From: Stanieria sp. NIES-3757
GTDB lineage: Bacteria > Cyanobacteriota > Cyanobacteriia > Cyanobacteriales > Xenococcaceae
Reading direction: 5' to 3'
Length of the DNA stretch: 64,000 bases
NCBI GenBank assembly: GCA_002355455.1
Contig: AP017375.1
Location: 3,410,001-3,474,000, forward strand
In this document: positions 58,708 to 64,000 of the stretch, piece by piece
How the letters are laid out: each line of letters starts with the position of its first letter
How positions within the stretch are numbered: position 1 is the first letter of the stretch
Notes under the pieces: generated by a model
What the model saw: only the letters and a program-made list of their open reading frames with translations
Databases searched by the model: none
Told to the model about the DNA's origin: nothing
Position numbers and translations under genes: made by a program

Positions 58708-59220
58708 TTAGCTAATACTATTGTTTATAAAAAAATCCTGCCAACGTTTTATAACTTGGTTGGCAAAAGATAAAATTTCATAAATTTCACCTGAATTTAG
58801 TTCAATGTAAACTGTATATCCATTTATTGTAATCAAACTATCTACTGTTATCTGATCTTTAGAAACCTTAATTGATGAATTTTGAATGTTTGTTGCATTC
58901 GATTTATTTGGTGAATTTAAATAGCGGTGTTTACTAGAATTGCAAATATCTCCACATATACTCAAAATATTTTCATCTTTGTCATTATCTTTGTCATGCA
59001 CATATTTTTCTACTGCTGTTTTCCAAGATTTATCTGTTTTTTCTTCTTTCAACCAATCTTTGATGTGATAAGCTGTGACTGCAAAATTAAAAATGCTATC
59101 AGCTATTAAATTCTGGTCTTGACTATTGATAGCATCTTTTAATCTTTTATATTCCCTCTCTAATTTATCAAGTAAATCTCTAGACTTTTGAAATTCGTAT
59201 TTTAGATAGTCTTTATTCAT
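58708..59220 (-). CDS. Hypothetical protein, possible HEPN-like
   Basis: 170 residues with a helical N-terminal part (YEFQKSRDLLDKLEREYKRL). AYHIKDWLKEE and ICGDICNSSKHRYL follow. The last segment (NSSKH) has the N-x-x-K-H pattern seen in some HEPN-type RNases, but the evidence is weak. The C-terminal third is beta-rich (VDSLITINGYTVYIELNSG). It lies between the WD40 gene and the small gene at 58436, in the same direction. It could belong to the chaperone block or be a separate immunity-type gene. Confidence 0.5.
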   Translation of the reverse strand: MNKDYLKYEFQKSRDLLDKLEREYKRLKDAINSQDQNLIADSIFNFAVTAYHIKDWLKEEKTDKSWKTAVEKYVHDKDNDKDENILSICGDICNSSKHRYLNSPNKSNATNIQNSSIKVSKDQITVDSLITINGYTVYIELNSGEIYEILSFANQVIKRWQDFFINNSIS

Positions 59221-59286
59221 TATTACTTTTTTCTTTCTTGGTTATTTAAATAGTGAACGACAAACTTAAAAATAACAATATTTAAA

Positions 59287-62183
59287 TTACCCTTCAATCT
59301 TAATATCAAACTCGCCAGCGTTAATTAGTTGAGGTGCATCTTCTACTTCCACATCAAATCGACGATGCCAATTACTCAATTCCTGCATAAATTCCAGCCA
59401 GTATCGTTCTTCTTGAGTAATTTCTTTGTTTTTTAATGATTTTTGGATAAATTCTCTATCTTGTTCACTTAGCCGTCCAACAGGTAGATTACCGAGCCGA
59501 GGTAAATCTGATGTCCACAGCTTAATCATTCTGTCATTACCACAGCTAACTAGCAGTCGTCCATCAGAACTAAAAACTACGTCTATAACCCCATCAGTGT
59601 ATTTATTGAAAGTATCAATAGGCTGACCACTGGGCATTTGCCACAGTCTGATCGTGTCCCAACTCCAACTAACCAGTAATTGCCCATCAGGACTAAAAAT
59701 GGCATCTTCAATTAAATAGGTATGTCCAGCGAGAATAGTCAGGGGTTTGCCATCTGGCATCTGCCATAAACTAATGCTGTTGTTTTTCCAGTTCATTAGT
59801 AGTTGTCCATTGGGACTAAAAGTTGCACCAGAAGAATCAACTTGACCATCATACGTGGATTCAGTAAGATTGGCTAAAAATTTGCCATCGGGCATTTGCC
59901 ACAGTCTGCTCGTTTTGTAACTCCAACCAACCACTAATCGTCCGTCGGGACTAAAAGTTAGATCGTAAATTGTTTCCCAAAACTCTTCATCTGCGGTTAA
60001 AGTGTTGAGATGCTTACCCTCTGGCATCTGCCACAGCCTTATCTCTATGTTCCAATTCCAGGCTAGGGGATCATAACTCCAACTTACTAACAGTCGTCCG
60101 TCGGGACTAAAGTATGCCTTTTTGTATTTTTTACAAGGAAAATTAGCGATGTGTTTACCGTCAGGCATTTGCCACAGTCTGATATCATCTTTATCTCGAG
60201 CCCAGCTAATTAATAGTTGTCCATCAGGGCTGAACTTTACCCCATCAATTAGACGAGTATGTTTTGTGAGATTAGCGATGTGTTTACCGTCGGGCATTTG
60301 CCACAGCGTAATAGTTTGATTTATACGCCCCCAGCTAACCATTAGTTGTCCATCGGGACTGAACTTTACCCCCCCAAACCATAATCGTGTTTGAGAGGAA
60401 TTGTCTTGCAACAAACTAATCCTCCTATTGGGGGGATTTTTTTTAAACACTTTTGGGCAAATTGCGCTAATTTTTCAAACTCAACCTGCCCTTGTTCTTC
60501 TTGTGGTAGCCACTTTATCTTAGTTAACTGTTGTAATAACTTCTTACTCCAGATAGCAGGAGCTTGTTGTGCCAACCGCCACATTTCCTCCCATTGCTTA
60601 TCGTTATTGAGAACTGCTAATGTCGTTTCCCATTCTGCATCGGTCATTGCTCCCAATCGCTTCTTTTGGTTTCCACCAGCAAGAACTTTTAGTAATTCAG
60701 CACGACCAGCTTTCCTGATCTGTTCTGTTATTCTTTGGCGTAGCTGCTCATTTCCATGTTCAAAGGCTGCTTGTAAATAAGTATGTTCAAAGTCTAAACT
60801 TTCGTACTTGTCCCATTGTTCGGTCAGAAAATAAAATAATGCTCTTTGACTCGGCTCGCGAGGAGCATATTGAGAAGCTAACGCAATTTCAAGAGCTAGT
60901 TGATGGTTTTGTTCAATTGCTAAACAGCACAATGCATCTTGTGTTGCCGAATTTTTTAAATCTCTCAATACTATCTGAGCATTTTTGGCAATAGTTCGAT
61001 CTTTATCCCGATGAGCTTTAAATAAAGGTTATAATATTTCTGCTCTTTCTTGCTTAACGTTTTCTAATTGTTCTACTTTCAACGCCGTTAGAACTCTTAC
61101 CTCAATCGGTTGTTTAGCGATGTATTTAGCCTGACAGATAATTTGTTCTAAAAGCTTATCTCTAGTTTTCGCCCACTGTTGAGAAATATAATCTATCGTA
61201 TCAGTAGTGGTAAGAGCGATCGCACTTTGACTAGCTCGACTGGCAATCTCAGAATCTTTATCTTTCAAAGCTCTTATTAATGGTTCGACTACTTCTTGTC
61301 CACTAGTGGTAACGACTGCGGAGCGATCTAATTTCAATGCCGTCAGAACTCTTACCTCAATCGGTTGTGTGGCGATATACCGACCTTTTTGTAATGCTTC
61401 CGTCAAATGCTGCGCTCTAGTGTTAGCCCACTCATTACATAAAGCATCAATAGCAGATTGATTGTTTAGTTCCCCCAATAACATCTTAGCTTCAGTAGCG
61501 ATCGCATTATCGTTATCTCGACAAGCTTGCAGTAGTGGGGCAATTATCTTTTCACTCTCGTTGGCAATGGTTTGACGCTTACCTGTCTTTAACGCCGTTA
61601 GCACTTTTACTTTAACTGGTTGCCTTGCTACATACTTACCCTGACAGATTACTTGTTCTAAAAGCTTATCTCTAGTTTTCGCCCACTGTTGACAAAGGTA
61701 ATCTATCGTATCAGCATTGGTAAGAGCGATCGCACTTTGACTAGCTCGACTGGCAATTTCGGAATCTTTATCTTTAAAAGCTTCCAGTAACGGCTCGACT
61801 ATTTCTTGTCCACCCCCAGTTATTACTGCTAACTTCCCTGTTTTCAAAGCAGTCAGTACCTTAACCTTTACTGGTGCAGAAGCAACCCAACCATTTTTAA
61901 TTAGCAGATTAGCTAACTTCTGTTCCCGCGTAGTCTGCCAAACCTGACAGACAGCATCGATACAAACTGGCTTCCTAAGTTGACTCAATGCCTCTGAAAT
62001 AATTGCTAAGATTTTCTCATCCTCAAGGCGCGTTACCCCTTGCGCCAACACTCTGGCTGCATCGGGCGAACCATCTTGGGCTAGTGCTAGGGCTGCCTTG
62101 CGCTGCAAGCATTTACCGATAATAGGAATGGAGAGAGGTTGGTATAATCTCGATTCCAAACTTTTTAATTGTTTTGAATGCAT
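59287..62183 (-). pseudogene. HEAT-repeat / WD40 scaffold protein, interrupted in two places
   Basis: Read as one gene this encodes about 965 residues. Part 1 (62183-61029) is HEAT-like repeats in ~95-residue units (KVKVLTALKTGK, IASRASQSAIAL, QQWAKTRDKLLEQ). It ends at a TAA (61029-61031) after which the same frame continues sensibly (PLFKAHRDKDRTIAKNAQ). Part 2 (to 60366) is helical. Then a G7 run (plus-strand C7, 60369-60375) shifts the frame; an eighth G would restore YGLGGVKFSPDG. Part 3 (60450-59287 in the track frame) has seven WD40 blades (FSPDGQLLxSW...LWQMPDGK) and a conserved end EVEDAPQLINAGEFDIKIEG. It is probably the scaffold for Ycf46/Hsp70. The lesions may be real or sequencing errors. 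Confidence 0.75.
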
Positions 62184-62485
62184 TGAAATTGAGTCCTTTT
62201 TAATTAGTTCTCAGCCAAATTCTCCGTGTCGTTATCTCACCCTGCGTACAGCTTTTTTAAGTCCTCTACCGTTTACACACAAATCTTTTCTGTTATGGTT
62301 CAAAACTTTTTTGCCCCCTAAATCCCCCAACTTTGGGGGACTTTCAATTCCAGTTCCCCCCAATTCTGGGGGGCTAGGGGGGTGAAAAGCAACAACTAAG
62401 CTTAAGTTATCTAGACTAGATCGGTAGACATGGTAGTTAACACGGGAAGAATAAGCCAAAGAAATCAAACAATTGCCCATCGCCT
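62184..62485. other. Gap between ycf46 and the HEAT-WD40 gene
   Basis: 302 bp with C/G-rich repeat copy C (62309-62390) at its centre. A minus-strand ORF over it is a by-product of the repeat. No gene is seen. Confidence 0.5.
62309..62390. repeat. C/G-rich dispersed repeat, copy C
   Basis: TTGCCCCCTAAATCCCCCAA, CTTTGGGGGACTTT and TTCCCCCCAATTCTGGGGGG match copies A and B. The 40 bp to its left also match 57606-57646, so the repeat unit extends beyond the palindromes. Confidence 0.7.
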
Positions 62486-64000
62486 TTATCTCCCAATCTC
62501 AAACTGCAATGGTACAAACTGCTGCTCTGCTTCCCTTATCTCTTGGAAAGAAGCCGACTGCGCCCTGCCTTCTTTTAACCAATTCCTCAACCCTGCAATG
62601 GTTTCCTGCTGAGAAACCGATAGGGGAACTTGACGCTTGAGAGCAATGAAAAGATCGTTAGTAGTAAATTCCCGCCCCTGATTAAATCCCACATACATCC
62701 CGTCAATAATCGCCTGTTCGATTTCCGCCCCGACATATCCTTCTGACTGTCTGGCTAACTGGGCTACATCAAAGTCTTGAGGTAAACGATTACGCTTGCG
62801 AAGATGTACCGCAAAAATCTCCTGTCGCTCGGCTGCGGTGGGTAAATCGAGGAAGAAAATTTCGTCAAAGCGTCCTTTCCGCAGTAACTCTGGAGGCAAA
62901 CTAGAAATATCATTAGCAGTAGCTACCACAAAACAGGGTGCTGTTTTCTCCTGCATCCAAGTTAGAATTGTCCCAAATACACGCTTGCTCACTCCGCCAT
63001 CCATACCACCAAAAGCAAACGCCTTTTCAATCTCATCAATCCAAAGGATACAAGGAGCTACGGTTTCGGCTAACTGTAAAGCCTTTTGGGTTCTTTCTTC
63101 CGATTCCCCTACCAAAGAGCCAAATAACGAACCCACATCCAATCTTAATAAAGGTAACTGCCACAAACCGCCAATCATCTTGGCAGTGAGACTTTTCCCC
63201 GTACCTGGAATCCCAATCAGGGCAATACCTTTGGGGGCAGGTAAGCCATAGTTACGGGCTTCTTGGGAAAAAGCCCTTTCCCGTAACCGCAACCATTCTT
63301 TTAACACCCCTAAACCACCTACATCCCCTGGTGTTTCGTGGACGGCAAAAAACTCCAACGCCTGACTCTCGCGGATAATCTGTTTTTTCTCTTCCGTAAC
63401 TAAATTAATATCCCTGTCATCTAATACCCCATCACTGACAATAGCTTTAGCAAATACCCGTTGTGCTTGGGCTGCGGTCAAGCCTAAAGCTGCCTGGACT
63501 AGTTTTTCCCTACCCAACCGCGTTAGATTAACTTTGACTCCTGGGGTTTGAGTCAATCTCTGCAATACGGTTTCTAGTTCCTCATTTTGAGGTAAGGGAT
63601 ATTCTAAAATAACCGCTTCATCTTTCAATTCCACGGGAATTTTCCCTGAAGGGGCAGTAATCAAAATTGACTTCTTACTAAACTTAAGCCGTTGGGCAAC
63701 ACTGCGGAGTTTACGTTTAATTTGGGGATTAGTCCAACAGTCGTGAAAATCTTTAAGTACAAATAAACTATCTCCTTCGGCTTTATCCACCTGTTCCAAT
63801 GCCGAAAGGGGGTCTTTAGCTGAAGGAATCGAACCTCGCCAATTAGTTACTGCACCAAACCCATCAGCAACATCCCAACTGAGACAGGAACGCTGAGTGC
63901 GCTCGCATACCTGTTTGACGCTCTGTAATGCCCTCTCTTCCTCTGGCGTTACCAAGATCATCAGAGTAAAGCGCGATCTTAAGTAAATGTCCAATTCCTG
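62486..64000 (-). CDS. ycf46: Ycf46 AAA+ ATPase (start just beyond the window)
   Basis: An AAA+ protein of the plastid/cyanobacterial Ycf46 family, about 500 residues. The N-terminal part (FTLMILVTPEEERAL onward) is degenerate-nucleotide-fold-like. A canonical AAA core follows: Walker A GIPGTGKS (261-268 counting from 63994), Walker B CILWIDEIEKA (315-325) and the arginine-finger segment RKGRFDEIFFLDLP. The frame stays open to the right edge, reading QELDIYLRSRF. The true ATG probably lies a few codons outside the window; the TTG at 63994 is not needed. In Synechocystis, Ycf46 has been linked to inorganic-carbon uptake. Here it heads the chaperone block. Confidence 0.9.
   Translation of the reverse strand, partial: QELDIYLRSRFTLMILVTPEEERALQSVKQVCERTQRSCLSWDVADGFGAVTNWRGSIPSAKDPLSALEQVDKAEGDSLFVLKDFHDCWTNPQIKRKLRSVAQRLKFSKKSILITAPSGKIPVELKDEAVILEYPLPQNEELETVLQRLTQTPGVKVNLTRLGREKLVQAALGLTAAQAQRVFAKAIVSDGVLDDRDINLVTEEKKQIIRESQALEFFAVHETPGDVGGLGVLKEWLRLRERAFSQEARNYGLPAPKGIALIGIPGTGKSLTAKMIGGLWQLPLLRLDVGSLFGSLVGESEERTQKALQLAETVAPCILWIDEIEKAFAFGGMDGGVSKRVFGTILTWMQEKTAPCFVVATANDISSLPPELLRKGRFDEIFFLDLPTAAERQEIFAVHLRKRNRLPQDFDVAQLARQSEGYVGAEIEQAIIDGMYVGFNQGREFTTNDLFIALKRQVPLSVSQQETIAGLRNWLKEGRAQSASFQEIREAEQQFVPLQFEIGR

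Noticed and set aside
61077-61780. Regularly spaced DNA repeats that could suggest a CRISPR array
   Set aside because: Only two long copies 510 bp apart, in frame within a HEAT-repeat gene. No short-spacer periodicity and no cas genes.
62232-62480. ORFs on both strands across the C/G-rich repeat upstream of the HEAT gene
   Set aside because: They are created by the palindromic repeat and have Pro/Gly-rich low-complexity products.

Overview
The window is chromosomal DNA of a cyanobacterium. It is AT-rich and dotted with the cyanobacterial HIP1 octamer GCGATCGC. It also carries markers found mainly in cyanobacteria and plastids: Ycf46, Ycf35, DUF3172, a lumenal pentapeptide protein, a PEP-CTERM protein, a homologue of the orange carotenoid protein (OCP) C-terminal domain, and the photosystem II assembly operon known in Synechocystis as slr0144-slr0152. 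A unicellular or pleurocapsalean lineage would fit, but the genus cannot be fixed from sequence alone.

Layout. 1-6165: the 3' end of a penicillin-acylase-family gene, then an iron/siderophore module with tonB on the minus strand diverging from exbB-exbD-fecC/D-fecC/D-fecE. A 7-1-7 Fur-like box lies on each side of the shared promoter region. 6166-9844: a gene remnant, then an SF2 helicase fused to an Rrp8-like methyltransferase, preceded by a helix-turn-helix reading frame that appears to be its frameshifted N-terminus. 10048-22785: housekeeping genes (glmS, trpD, tRNA-Met, an ABC-F ATPase) mixed with a methyltransferase-AlkB pair, a hicAB locus whose toxin carries a premature stop, and an ArsM-like methyltransferase. 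22829-31635: a UPF0182 membrane protein, a complete insertion sequence with 7-bp flanking direct repeats, secD-secF and a ferric-iron permease. 32008-38727: a pentapeptide protein and the complete nine-gene photosystem II assembly (PAP) operon. 38887-53764: a large repeat-built membrane protein, a CHASE3 histidine kinase, TspO, a LivF-type ATPase, a PEP-CTERM protein, a desaturase/SDR fusion, a glycosyltransferase, the carotenoid-binding OCP-CTD homologue, queG, a HAD phosphatase and a slipin.

53869-64000 is the most unusual region. It is a minus-strand block encoding the AAA+ protein Ycf46, a HEAT-WD40 scaffold protein, two small unknown proteins, a GrpE-like factor, a lidless Hsp70, Ycf35 and a DUF2997 protein. 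It looks like a dedicated chaperone/AAA+ machine of unknown substrate. In this genome the HEAT-WD40 gene is split into three frames by one stop codon and one homopolymer frameshift. A plus-strand island of decayed toxin-antitoxin genes and a DUF559 nuclease, flanked by C/G-rich repeats, sits between grpE and hsp70.

Gene decay is a theme throughout: a stop in hicA, an internally deleted higB, truncated Uma2 and COG3636 genes, and three homopolymer or nonsense lesions in large genes. Some of the single-base lesions could be sequencing errors, and this is noted where it applies.
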